The position numbers and the translations under genes were made by a program. Positions 9,314 through 19,064 of a DNA stretch of 64,000 nucleotides are shown piece after piece; the first letter of the stretch is position 1, and each line of letters starts with the position of its first letter. The notes under the pieces were generated by a model, which did no database searches, was not told the DNA's origin, and was given only the letters and a program-made list of their open reading frames with translations. Origin of the DNA: CAWHYG01 sp963833505 (GTDB taxonomy: Bacteria; Eisenbacteria; RBG-16-71-46; CAIMUX01); NCBI GenBank assembly GCA_963833505.1, contig CAWHYG010000007.1, forward strand, positions 2,170,001-2,234,000. Reading direction: 5' to 3'.

Positions 9314-9650
9314 CTACTTCATAGCCACGACCCGGCGCGTCTCCCGGCTCGTCCCCTCACGGAGGCGCAGGTGGTAGACCCCGCCGGACAGGCGCCGTCC
9401 CGGGGCGTCGGTGCCGTTCCAGACGAGATCGTGGCGTCCGGGCAGCGTACGATCGGCCCGACGCGAGAACCCGCAGGAGCCGCCCGGCCGGATCGAAGAT
9501 CTCCAGGACGACCGGCGCGGCGTCCGCGGTCTCGAACGAGACGGACGTCGAGGTGAAGAACGGATTCGGCGCTGCCGCGAAGATGCGGACATCTCCCGGC
9601 GCGCTCCTCGGTTCGACGGCGGATTGGGCTCTGAATTCCTCCGGGGGCGG
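9314..9650 (-). pseudogene. Decayed C-terminal FlgD-Ig-like fragment of a lost secreted-protein gene
   Basis: Two minus-strand frames together encode a FlgD-Ig-like tail. The first (about 9650-9470) reads FAAAPNPFFTSTSVSFE...VVLEIFDPAGRLLRVL. After a frameshift near 9465 the second reads RHDLVWNGTDAPGRRLSGGVYHLRL and ends VVAMK with the stop at 9314. A stop codon just upstream of the first part shows that the body of the gene is missing. The order of motifs (NPF, FDPAGR, WNGxDxxG, GGVYxLRL) is the same as in the intact proteins of this window. No start codon or signal peptide remains. Confidence 0.7.
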
Positions 9651-9708
9651 TTAGGTCGGTGAGTGCCCCCGATTCAGGGCGAAGCTCGGACGGGCGGACG
9701 GCGAAGGC

Positions 9709-10056
9709 CTATGGAGTCAATCGGTCGGGCAACGCTCTTTCGAGCTCATGGATCAGGCCAGGAAGATCCACGCGAACGACCTGCCACACGATATCGAAAT
9801 CGACTCCCATGTAGTCGTGGACGACCTTGTGGCGCATCCCAATGATGTCATCCCATGGGATCTCGGGATGCGCAACCTGGAAGTCAGTGGAAACCCGGCG
9901 GGCTGCTTCCCCGATGACCTGAATCAGGTGGGTGAGCGCAAGGCGCAGGTTGTCGTCTTTATCGTAGTCCTCTTCGGATTTCCCCGTGACCTTCTTCACG
10001 GCCTCTCTGGCCGTGTCAAGCATGTGCCCGAGGTAGACTTCGTCACCCTTCGGCAT
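9709..10056 (-). CDS. hepT: HepT-like (DUF86) ribonuclease toxin
   Basis: A 115-residue all-helical protein with the HepT signature RX4HXY, seen as RHKVVHDY at about 75-82, preceded by the family-typical IPWDDIIGM. In characterised MntA-HepT systems HepT is an HEPN-fold RNase toxin whose activity depends on the Arg and His of this motif, and it is silenced by AMPylation of the motif tyrosine by MntA. Here it follows and overlaps the mntA-like gene by 14 bases, so the antitoxin is made first. Length and motif are typical and there is no sign of decay. Confidence 0.88.
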   Translation of the reverse strand: MPKGDEVYLGHMLDTAREAVKKVTGKSEEDYDKDDNLRLALTHLIQVIGEAARRVSTDFQVAHPEIPWDDIIGMRHKVVHDYMGVDFDIVWQVVRVDLPGLIHELERALPDRLTP

Positions 10057-10345
10057 ACTGCGGCTCGGCCGTGGAGAGGACCTCGTCCCTCATCCGGTGA
10101 TTGAGGAACTTCGGCGTGATCAAATCAACCCGGCGACCGCCCAGGAGTTCTGACAGTTCCCGCTCGATCGATATGAGCCGGAAGCCGGGAACGTGGCCCG
10201 GCTCGAACTCGGCAAGGACGTCAATGTCGCTGTCGGTCCTGAAGTCCGGCCGCAGCACGGAGCCGAAGAACGACAATCGGCGAATGTGGTGTCTCCGGCA
10301 AAACTCAGCGATCTTCACTCTGTCGACCGCAACTCCAACACTCAT
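10043..10345 (-). CDS. mntA: MntA-like minimal nucleotidyltransferase antitoxin
   Basis: A 100-residue protein with the minimal nucleotidyltransferase active site GSX10DXD: GSVLRPDF then TDSDID, in which the Asp pair binds metal. In known MntA-HepT pairs the antitoxin transfers AMP to the HepT tyrosine and so neutralises it. The ATG at 10345 is chosen because a GGAG lies about six bases upstream and the sequence before it is not family-like. It overlaps hepT by 14 bases. The nucleotidyltransferase fold is certain from the motif; the antitoxin role comes from the pairing. Confidence 0.87.
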   Translation of the reverse strand: MSVGVAVDRVKIAEFCRRHHIRRLSFFGSVLRPDFRTDSDIDVLAEFEPGHVPGFRLISIERELSELLGGRRVDLITPKFLNHRMRDEVLSTAEPQYAEG

Positions 10346-10649
10346 AGGCACTCCGACCCGATCGGTCCCCTCGGCAGGTTGCAGCGTCCACCCGGGGATC
10401 ATGGTACGCGAACAGGGTCGCCGAGTTCAAATCGAGTGGGATGGAATGGGATGGAATCCGATGGAAAGGAGCGGGGGCCACACGAGGAGGCCAACGCGGG
10501 TCTGAGTCTCCGGGCGCGCCCCCTCCGGCAGGCCGGCGACGCGAAATCTTGCCGAATCCTGCGACTGCGTCTAGACTCCGCAAGTTCGGAGAGGCAACCA
10601 AGGGTGAAGACAAAGGCCGGCGGCTCGTCCCGCCGCGCGAGGAATCGTG
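10346..10649. other. Intergenic with a short tandem repeat
   Basis: This 304-base gap separates the divergent mntA and transhydrogenase genes. At about 10436-10470 the + strand carries three imperfect copies of a 10-base unit (GGGATGGAAT, GGGATGGAAT, CCGATGGAAA). No gene is recognised; promoters for both neighbours must be here but no hexamer pair is convincing. Confidence 0.5.
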
Positions 10650-11804
10650 ATGATCGTGGGTGTTCCCAAGGAGACCATGCCCGGAGAAAGGCGCGTCGCG
10701 CTGACGCCCGCCGTCGTACCCGGGCTGATCAAGGCGGGTGCGGAGATCCTGGTCGAGCTCGGCGCCGGACAGGCGGCCGGGTTTCCCGACGAGGCCTACC
10801 GGGACAAGGGAGCGGCCATGGGCACGCGCGAGGAGGTCTTCCGGCGGGCCGGCGTGCTGCTCCAGGTCCGGGCTCTGGGCAGCAATCCGAAGGCGGGCCG
10901 TTCCGACCTGCCGCTCTTCGGGCGCGGGCAGGTCGACATCGGCTTTCACGATCCGCTGGTCGCGCGGGACGAGCTCGAGATCCTCGCGGAGCGCGGCGTG
11001 ACCTGTTTCGCTCTGGAGCTTCTGCCCCGGATCGCGCGGGCGCAGAGCATGGATCCGCTCTCCTCCATGGCCACGGTGAGCGGGTACAAAGCGGTGCTGC
11101 TGGCCGCGACGGAGCTGCCGCGGATGTTCCCGCTGCTCATGACCGCGGCGGGCACGATCACGCCGGCCCGGGTCTTCGTCATCGGCGCCGGGGTCGCCGG
11201 CCTCCAGGCCATCGCGACGGCGCACCGGCTCGGCGCGGTGGTCGAGGCGTTTGACGTCCGGCCCGCGGTCAAGGAGCAGGTGCAGAGCGTGGGAGGCAAG
11301 TTCGTCGATCTGCCGGTCGAGACGGCGGGGGCCGAGGACGCGGGAGGATACGCCCAGGCCCAGGAGGAGTCCTTCTACCGGCGCCAGCGCGAGCTCCTCA
11401 CCCGGGTGGTCGCCGGGGCCGACGTCATCATCAGCACGGCCGCGGTGCCGGGGAAGAAGGCTCCGGTCCTCGTCACGGCGGACATGATCCGGCAGATGAA
11501 ACCGGGATCGGTCATCGTGGACCTTGCCGCGGAAAGGGGCGGCAACTGCGAGCTGACCCGGCCGGAGGAGAGGGTTCTGGCGTACGGCGTCACCATTCTC
11601 GGTCCGATCAACCTGCCCGCGACCGTCCCCTACCACGCGAGCCAGATGTACGCGAAGAACATCACCGCGTTTCTCTCGCATCTGTGGCACGAGGGAGAGC
11701 TGCGTATCGACCTGGAGGACGAGATCACCCGCGAGACCCTGATCGCCCGGGACGGCCGGATCGTGCATCCGCGCCTCCGTGTGCAGGAGGAGGCGCGAAC
11801 GTGA
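10650..11804 (+). CDS. pntA: NAD(P) transhydrogenase subunit alpha part 1 (NAD(H)-binding)
   Basis: A 384-residue cytoplasmic dI domain of the proton-translocating transhydrogenase, which binds NAD(H) and exchanges hydride with NADP(H). The N-terminus IVGVPKETMPGERRVALTP is the alanine-dehydrogenase/PntA signature. The Rossmann motif VFVIGAGVAGLQAIATAHRLGA (about 178-198) is followed by the conserved YAQAQEESFYRRQRELL loop and the LAAERGGNCELT segment. ATG 10650 has GAGG seven bases upstream; GTG 10647 is the alternative. It ends in a GTGA overlap with the next gene. The split alpha subunit (two genes plus beta) is the Rhodospirillum-type arrangement. Confidence 0.95.
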   Translation: MIVGVPKETMPGERRVALTPAVVPGLIKAGAEILVELGAGQAAGFPDEAYRDKGAAMGTREEVFRRAGVLLQVRALGSNPKAGRSDLPLFGRGQVDIGFHDPLVARDELEILAERGVTCFALELLPRIARAQSMDPLSSMATVSGYKAVLLAATELPRMFPLLMTAAGTITPARVFVIGAGVAGLQAIATAHRLGAVVEAFDVRPAVKEQVQSVGGKFVDLPVETAGAEDAGGYAQAQEESFYRRQRELLTRVVAGADVIISTAAVPGKKAPVLVTADMIRQMKPGSVIVDLAAERGGNCELTRPEERVLAYGVTILGPINLPATVPYHASQMYAKNITAFLSHLWHEGELRIDLEDEITRETLIARDGRIVHPRLRVQEEART

Positions 11805-12414
11805 GACGGGCGGCGATTCTGATGGCACTGATCTTTGTGACCGGGGTTCCAGTCCGACCGGCCCGCGCGGCAACCGGAACGGCCGCCAACGCGCCGGTTG
11901 CCACAGCATCGATCGGCACCAAACCGATCGCCACCGGGCCGACTGCCACCGGGTCCACCACGACGACGCTGACCGCCGCGAAGCCGGCCACGAACGCGCC
12001 GAGCAATACCGCGCTGGTCGCAGCCATGACATCGGCCACCGCGCCGATCGCAACCGCGACACTGGCCGCGATTCCGGTCGCCGAACCGCCGACTGCAGCC
12101 ACGCCTCCCGCTTCCACAGCGCCGGCCGATACCGTATCCACGCTCTTTGTCTTCGTGCTGGCCACGTTCATCGGGCTCGGCGTGATCGCCCGCGTCTCCC
12201 GGCTGTTGCACACGCCGCTCATGTCCCTGACCAACGCCATCTCCGCCATCGCGGTGGTCGGATCCATCCTGGTCACGGGAGGGAACTATCCCACGGAGAT
12301 CCGCCTGCTCGGCGCGGTGGCTCTCTTCGCCTCGATGACCAACATCGTGAGCGGCTTTTTGATCACCGACCGAATGCTCAAGATGTTCCGGCAGACGCGA
12401 CCGGAGGCGAAGCG

Positions 12415-12418
<4 letters not shown>
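11801..12418 (+). CDS. pntA2: NAD(P) transhydrogenase subunit alpha part 2, with long Thr/Ala-rich N-terminal extension
   Basis: A 205-residue inner-membrane subunit. The last about 100 residues are a normal PntAB with three helices (LFVFVLATFIGLGVIARVS; TPLMSLTNAISAIAVVG; LFASMTNIVSGFLI). The N-terminus is unusual: a signal-peptide-like helix (MALIFVTGVPVRPARAA) followed by about 85 residues dominated by Ala, Thr and Pro. Most PntAB proteins lack both. GTG 11801 overlaps the pntA1 stop (GTGA) and has AGGAGG upstream; no start nearer the conserved part has a comparable site. The role is in the dII membrane domain that carries protons. Confidence 0.9.
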
Positions 12419-13824
<1,406 letters not shown>

Positions 13825-13989
13825 CCGGACGAAGTAGACGCGACGTCCGCTGACTGCGCCCAGTCGCGCGCTCGCGTGGGCTCGCCGACCCGTTCAGGTG
13901 CAGACCGGGTTTGGCGCGCATTCCGCGAAGGTCCCGTAACCCCTCGCGCGTGAGAATCTACCGGCATCCGCGATACCCCCCGCGATCTC

Positions 13990-14150
13990 ATGGAAACACT
14001 TCTATCGGCCCTACTCAGCTTCCTCCGGGCCGCCCTCCTGCCCCGGACGACCTTGGCTCTGGAGAATGCAGCCCTGCGACCGGGCTCGGAAGCGTATCCG
14101 CCTTCGCACCGGCGATCACGCCTTCTGGGTCCTCCACGCGGGAAATCCCG
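13990..14150 (+). pseudogene. Remnant of an integrase-core (rve) transposase N-terminus
   Basis: From ATG 13990 the frame reads METLLSALLSFLRAALLPRTT then LALENAALR, the typical start of integrase-core transposases (LL.LLR....PR..LALENLALRQQL). After a short deletion and a frame change at about 14083 it continues as RKRIRLRTGDHAFWVL, matching the KRPRLR.GDR.FWVL segment that normally follows. The rest of the transposase is not recognisable. Between 13825 and 14480 nothing else is recognised. Confidence 0.5.
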
Positions 14151-14618
14151 GGGGAAAACCACGGATGCTCGCCGCCGAACCCGCCTTTCGTCTGCAAGAA
14201 CGCCCGGGAGGAGCGGAAAGGCGCCTGGAGGAGACGACGAACCCATGTCATACTCATCGCCGCTCCCCCATGGGGGCCCAAATAGGTCCTGGGGGCCGAT
14301 GAAGTGGTCCATAAGCGGGCGCGGAACGATCCCACTGGGCCCGATGAACCGAGCCATGCGGAGTGCGGAATGATCGGGGAGCGCAGGCAAGTCCTGAGTC
14401 GCGGGGTCACGCAGCCGGCCCGGCTTACCACGGGCGTCAATCTCCAGGTTCACGGATCCGGTTGTGAGAGGAGGTTGCAAGTGTCTTTCCGCGGTGCCCT
14501 GGCCATCGGGACCCTGCTGCTCCTTGGCGGCCCGCCATCGCTTTTCACTAGACCGTCCGCCTATGCCCTGAGCGCTATCGGTACTTACGCTTCCTCGGTG
14601 GCCATACGGAAGGTTACA

Positions 14619-14667
14619 TTGCTTCAGGGGATGTCCCTCTGAGCGTAGAAAGTTGACGGCGGTCCTC
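14619..14667. repeat. Left end of IS: target duplication plus inverted repeat
   Basis: TTGCTTCA (14619-14626) is the 8-base target duplication. The element then starts at 14627 with GGGGATGTCCC and continues for about 40 bases that match the reversed right end imperfectly (shared blocks GGGGATGTCCC, GCGT, GAAAGT, GCGGTCC). Confidence 0.9.
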
Positions 14668-16063
14668 CGCCCGGTGAGATCATCGGGCAACCGCCTAAGT
14701 CCAAGGGAGGACCACCGTCATGAAGAAGATGCCCCGGGGGAGTCGTTCCCCGCAACGCCCGATTACGTCCGAGAGTCCGGACGTTCCGACCGCTTCCCTT
14801 CTCTTCACAGTGCTCTCGGATTCCCGGGAGGATCTGCATGAACTCATCGTTCGTACCGGCTTGGACGTGTTTCGCGCCATGCTCGAGGACGAACGGACTT
14901 CGGTCTGTGGGCTCCGGTCCCGGCCGTCGGCCGATCGGACGGCGTACCGTCACGGCTACGACGATGGGGAGCTGGTCCTGGGAGGCCGGAAGGTCCTGGT
15001 GAAGAAGCCTCGCGTGCGCAGCGCGGACGGCGCGCGCGAACTGGGGCTGCCGCTGTGGAACAGGATGGCGCGCCGGGATCCACTGACCGATCGCGTCCTG
15101 GAGCAGATGCTGGTCGGAGTGAGCACGCGGAACTACGCGCGGAGTCTTGAACCCCTGCCCGCCCCCCTTCGTTCGCGGGGCACGACCCGGTCGGCCGTCT
15201 CGCGCCACTTCGTGGCTCGAACGCAGGCCCAGGTGGAGAACTTTCTTTCCCGAAGCTTGGAAGACGAGACGTATCCGGTGCTGATGATCGACGGCAAGGG
15301 GTTCGGAGAACATTCTGCTGATCGTCATTCTGGGCATCGCGCCGGACGGTCGGAAGCGGATCCTGGGGATCGCGGAGGGTAGCACCGAGAACGCCGCGCT
15401 CTGCCGCCGGCTCCTGGGCGATCTGGTTGACCGAGGGCTTTCGGCCGAGGAAGCACGGCTCGTGGTGATCGACGGAGGCAAGGGGCTCCGCAAGGCCGTC
15501 CGCGAGGTGTTCGCCGCCCGCGCGGTCGTCCAACGGTGCCAGGTGCACAAGATGCGCAACGTGCTCGAACACCTTCCCAAAGACCAGCAGAGCTGGGCCA
15601 AGACGGCGATGGAAGCCGCCTACGGCTGCTCGGATCCGAAGAAGGCGAAGGAGATGCTGGAGCGGCTGGCCAAGCGTCTGGAGGAGAAACACCCGGGCGC
15701 GGTCGCCTCCCTGCGCGAGGGGCTCGAGGAAACCCTGACCGTCAACGGCCTGAACCTCACCGACGCGCTCTGGAAAACACTTCGGTCGACCAACGCGATC
15801 GAGAATGTCCAGGGAACGCTGGAGAAGAAATCCGCGAACGTGAAACGGTGGCGCAGCGGATCGATGGCGGTCCGATGGGCAGTGACCGCCGCGATCGAGG
15901 CAGAGAAGAAGTTCCGGCGGATCCGAGGCCACACGCAGATGCCTCAGCTCCTGGAGGCCCTGAGGAGAAAACTCGATACACATCTCGACACCGAGAAGGC
16001 CGTAGCGTAAATGTTCATCCCAGTGGACCGCTGCCGACTTTCAACGCCGGACGGGACATCCCC
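14627..16063 (+). mobile_element. IS256 (Mutator)-family insertion sequence, 1437 bp
   Basis: The element is bounded by imperfect inverted repeats of about 41 bases starting GGGGATGTCCC at both ends and by a perfect 8-base direct duplication TTGCTTCA outside them, the duplication size usual for IS256 elements. It carries one transposase gene of the Mutator type, currently in two frames. The flanking host gene can be rebuilt exactly, so the insertion is recent on an evolutionary scale. It is one of three mobile elements between 14 and 22 kb. Confidence 0.93.
14720..16010 (+). pseudogene. IS256-family transposase with one frameshift
   Basis: The start ATG 14720 follows GGGAGG. The first frame runs to about 15310 and the rest of the protein continues one frame on (ILLIVILGIAPDGRKRILGI onwards) to the stop at 16010, about 430 residues in all. 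The catalytic DDE triad is visible: Asp in VLMIDGKGFGE, Asp in LVVIDGGKGLRKAV, Glu in STNAIENVQGTLEKK. The C/H motif region QRCQVHKMRNVLEHLPK is also conserved. The break at GGAGAACATTCTG could be a two-base loss or a one-base gain. IS256 transposases are not known to need programmed frameshifting, so this is either an inactive copy or a sequence error. Confidence 0.85.
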
Positions 16064-16071
16064 TTGCTTCA
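16023..16071. repeat. Right end of IS: inverted repeat plus target duplication
   Basis: The element ends at 16063 with GGGACATCCCC, the reverse complement of the left tip. TTGCTTCA at 16064-16071 is the second copy of the 8-base target duplication. Confidence 0.9.
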
Positions 16072-16786
16072 TTGCGATTATGCCATTGTGGCTGATGTCC
16101 TGCCGACCGGGAGCCCATTCATCTTTCGGACCACCATCGTCGATTGTCTGAAAGGCGGCGCTCAACCCGGAGACACGATGTCCGTCGTGTCACCGAGATC
16201 GGACCTGACCCCGCGCGCCGGGCGATATCTCCTTCACCTCGTCCGATGGCCGGGACGAGCGCGCTGCAGTGAAATGGTGCCTGATGCCCGCGTCACGCTT
16301 CAGGGCGACTTCGTCGAAGTCCCGCTTCCCCGGTATCGTGCCCCCTCGGCGCCGTATCTGGACAGCCTACGGGCCTACCTATCTGCCGAAACTCTGGCCT
16401 CAATTTCCTCACAAGCACCAACGGTGGTTCGGGCAGCTGTCCTATCCGCGCCCGGCGACAGCGGGATCGCTCGCCTTCGCGTTGACCACACCTTTGGATC
16501 ATCGCCGCCATCTCCTGGAACCGAGATCTCTGTCGACTATCCCCGGCCAACGCTCGATTTTCCGCAGTACCTGGCGCCGGACCTAGACGTCGGCCGTGAG
16601 ATTATCGCGTTCCTGAAGCCTCAAGGTGACGCCTACGCGTTCTTTGGCGATCTGATGTCAGTCTGGGAGTTTAGCGGCGACAGCCTCTACGTGAACCCTC
16701 TCCACCGAGGCACCGGGGCTCCGGAAAATCGACCGATCGCCAGGATCAGCTGGATTACGATGCAGAGTACTCTGGCCGGGAGGTGA

Positions 16787-17137
16787 AGAATGACGACCGG
16801 GCGCATACGCACCAGAGGCCGCGGCCGCGGGGCACAACAGGACCGTGGGCAGGTGGAAATTGGCGACGCTGTAGCTTCCATGAGCAGGTCGTAGCGTATG
16901 AGAGAGAGCGTGAAGTGCTGCCTCAGGTTACGGTGGTTCGGGCCCGGCCTTGGGGAGGGGGAGCGGCCCGCTGCGGGCGGACCTGCAAGGTCGGGACGGT
17001 AGGGATGGGCGATGCATGCTTGGGAGGAGCGGCCGGCGGTACGAGGACGCTGGGTACGGAGGCTTGCTGGTCAGAACGTTCGGGTGTATCCTTATTGCGG
17101 GTTGGTTTGAGCGGCCACCTGTTCTTTTCCAGATCGA
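16787..17137. other. Intergenic upstream of group II intron, no gene recognised
   Basis: This 351-base stretch has no recognisable protein on either strand. Before the intron inserted it was contiguous with the RCC1 gene at 19065, so the native promoter of that gene should lie here, now about 1.9 kb away from its start codon. Confidence 0.45.
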
Positions 17138-17210
17138 GTCGGAGTAGGAACCATGGTCACCCATAGCCCCCTCCACAGAACCGGACGAGCGGGACTACCG
17201 CATCCGGCTC
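17138..17210 (-). ncRNA. Group II intron domains V and VI
   Basis: Domain V is the 33-nt hairpin at 17178-17210 (minus strand: GAGCCGGATGCGG, TAGT loop side, then CGTCCGGTTC), containing the catalytic core. Domain VI pairs GGGGCTATGG with CCATGGTTCC across a GTGA loop, then GGAG with CTCC, leaving a TA bulge whose A (17145) lies eight bases from the 3' end, the expected branch-point position. The sequence then ends in CTCCGAC. Confidence 0.88.
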
Positions 17211-18691
17211 CCACCTTGGGTCATCACGCCCAGGCGCTGATTGGGCCAGGGTTGACAGATCCGGGGAATGGGGAGCCATTGAGTCACCAGGCGTTTCCAT
17301 CGGACGACCGTGAGCCGCGTCTTCTGACTTCGGCGGCGGAGACTCCGCCCCCATCGCCAGGACACCGCGTTGCGGAAGGCCGAGAGGGCCGGTCCGTTTC
17401 GAGGCACCCCGTAATAGCGGTAGTGCCCGAGCAGGACCGTCCGCAGGTAGGCTCCTTGGTCCGGGACGGGGTCGTGCAGTCGCCTCCGGAGTTCGCTGCC
17501 GATCTCCTTGAGCTTCGCCTGCCACCGCTGGCGCATCGTCTGCCGCAGCACCGTGAACTTCCCCTGCCGGGTCTTCCCGCAGATGTGCGTGAAGCCAAGG
17601 AAGTTGAAGGTCGGGGGCTTCCCGTCCCCCCGATCGCGTCGGTTCTTCTCGGCGAAGCGACCGAACTCGATCAGGCGGGTCTTTTCCGGGTGCAGCTCCA
17701 GCCCGAACTTTGCGAAGCGTTCGCGCAGCTCGACCAGGAACCGCTCGGCCACGTCTCGATGCTGGAACCCAACCACGAAGTCATCGACAAAACGCACCAC
17801 GACCACGTCGCCGCGCGCTTGCTTCGTTCTCCATCGCTGGATCCACAGGTCGAGAGCATAATGCAGGTAGACGTTGGCCAGGAGGGGACTGATCGACCCG
17901 CCCTGAACCGTGCCCACCCTCCCGGCGATGCGCTTCCCCTCCTCCAGCACGCCGGCCTTGAGCCACTTCAGGATCAAGCGCACGACCCGCTGGTCCGCGA
18001 TCCGGTGCTCGATGAATTTCCGCAGCCATCCATGGTCGAGGGTATCGAAGAACGACCGGATGTCGGCGTCGAGCACCCAGCTCACCTTCTTCCGTTCGAT
18101 CCCGACCGTGAGTGCATCCAGCGCTTGATGCGGGCTGCGTCCCGGTCGGGAACCATAGGAAAATCCGAGGAAGTCGATTTCGTAGATGGCGTTCAACACC
18201 TCGACCACCGCACGCTGGACGATCTTGTCCTCCAGCGTCGGAACTCCGAGCGGCCGCTGCCGCCCGTCGGTCTTGGGGATGTACGCTCGCCGAACCGGCT
18301 TCGCCCGATACGCTCCTCGCTTCAGCCTTTCGGAAAGGTCTCGGAGGTTCTCTTCCAAGTTTTCCCCGTAGTGCTGCCAGGTCTCGCCGTCGATTCCTGC
18401 CGCCGCGTTCTTCTTCAGGGCGAAGTAGCCCGCGCGCAGTCGATCCACGTCGTAGACATGGTGCAGGAGCGTGGTGAACCGCTGTTTCCTGTCCTTTCTT
18501 GCCGCCTGTCGTACCCGCTCCAGTCCGCTGGGCACGCACTCCCGGCTCTGTGTCCGGTGCGTGTCGGCTTCGAGCGAGTTCCCCTTGGCCCGACCCCTTC
18601 CCTCCATCACCTCCGCCACCGGTCGCCCGGCACCGTTCGGCGACTTCCCCGGTACTACGGGTCGGTCCGACCTCCCACCTTCGTCCATCAT
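17195..18691 (-). CDS. ltrA: Group II intron-encoded reverse transcriptase/maturase
   Basis: About 498 residues. The RT fingers/palm motifs are clear: LKKNAAAGIDGETW, YIPKTDGRQRPLGVPTLEDKIVQRA, GFSYGSRPGRSPHQAL, WVLDADIRSFFDTLDH, GTVQGGSISPLLANVYLHYALD, and active-site VRFVDDFV (FVDD in place of the usual YADD). These are followed by the thumb/X maturase domain ending in WLPIPRICQPWPNQR. There is no C-terminal HNH endonuclease. The stop codon (TAG at 17197-17195) lies inside domain V. The ATG at 18691 matches the family's usual start region; ATG 18607 and 18730 are alternatives. It promotes splicing and retrohoming of its own intron. Confidence 0.92.
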   Translation of the reverse strand: MMDEGGRSDRPVVPGKSPNGAGRPVAEVMEGRGRAKGNSLEADTHRTQSRECVPSGLERVRQAARKDRKQRFTTLLHHVYDVDRLRAGYFALKKNAAAGIDGETWQHYGENLEENLRDLSERLKRGAYRAKPVRRAYIPKTDGRQRPLGVPTLEDKIVQRAVVEVLNAIYEIDFLGFSYGSRPGRSPHQALDALTVGIERKKVSWVLDADIRSFFDTLDHGWLRKFIEHRIADQRVVRLILKWLKAGVLEEGKRIAGRVGTVQGGSISPLLANVYLHYALDLWIQRWRTKQARGDVVVVRFVDDFVVGFQHRDVAERFLVELRERFAKFGLELHPEKTRLIEFGRFAEKNRRDRGDGKPPTFNFLGFTHICGKTRQGKFTVLRQTMRQRWQAKLKEIGSELRRRLHDPVPDQGAYLRTVLLGHYRYYGVPRNGPALSAFRNAVSWRWGRSLRRRSQKTRLTVVRWKRLVTQWLPIPRICQPWPNQRLGVMTQGGSRMR

Positions 18692-19054
18692 CGGCGTGCG
18701 CCTTTCGGCTTCCCGATGCGGTCTGGGCATACCCTGCTTCCAGACGAGGGCGGGATCTCCCGGTTCCCATGCAAGGTGACTCCGAACGTGCTCAGGGCCT
18801 CTGACCGCGCGGGGTCCCTCGGCGTCTCGCCATGGCGACGCCCAGGGTGTGGCCTTCCGCTAACCTCCACAGCGTCGGCACCCCGAAGTGATTCATGGAT
18901 TACGCGGTTCAATACCCGGCCCGCCCGTACCCCTGTCAACGCTTCACTCCCGGCCTCGCGGCCGACAGCGCATGACTCGGGGCCATCGTGGGTGGCTGGC
19001 CCTTCGATGTATGACTCTTTCATTCACTTCACCTCGCCGGTTTGACCGGCGCAC

Positions 19055-19060
19055 GGAGGT
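19055..19060 (+). promoter_or_regulatory. Shine-Dalgarno of the second RCC1 gene, abutting the intron
   Basis: GGAGGT immediately follows the last intron-derived base at 19054 and lies four bases before the ATG at 19065. The antisense intron therefore entered directly at the ribosome-binding site and left it intact. Confidence 0.8.
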
Positions 19061-19064
19061 CAAC

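Larger units (their letters stand above)
14481..16786 (+). pseudogene. Secreted protein gene of unknown function, split by an IS256-family element
   Basis: A 5' part (14481-14626) and a 3' part (16072-16786) flank the insertion. Removing the element and one copy of the 8-base target duplication joins them in one uninterrupted frame of exactly 287 codons, which strongly supports a once-intact gene. The GTG start has AGGAGG six bases upstream. The product has a signal peptide (ALAIGTLLLLGGPPSLF...SAYA) and then a domain beginning CDYAIVADVLPTGSPFIFRT, with VIDCLKGG-like and GRYLLHLVRWPG segments. I do not recognise the family; the middle resembles secreted NTR-like or tissue-inhibitor-like folds only loosely. 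It is inactive unless the element excises precisely. Confidence 0.8.
17138..19054 (-). mobile_element. Complete group II intron (retroelement), 1917 bp
   Basis: Both ends can be read on the minus strand. The 5' end at 19054 starts GTGCGCC, the group II 5' consensus, followed by GGTCAAACCGGCGAGGTG. The 3' end is marked by domain V (17178-17210), a domain VI hairpin capped by a GTGA tetraloop with a bulged branch-point A at 17145, and the terminal AC at 17138. Between them lies a maturase/reverse transcriptase and a long 5' ribozyme region, including the common small frame starting MKESYIEGPATHDGPESC. It lies antisense to the RCC1 gene at 19065 and its 5' end touches that gene's Shine-Dalgarno sequence. 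Confidence 0.92.

Noticed and set aside
15300..15320. Programmed frameshift in the IS256 transposase
   Set aside because: No slippery heptamer or downstream pseudoknot is evident and the family does not use frameshifting; simple damage or a sequence error is more likely.
17195..18691. Retron or DGR reverse transcriptase
   Set aside because: The RT lies between a GTGCG 5' end and clear domains V/VI and has a maturase X domain; no msr/msd or template/variable repeat is seen.
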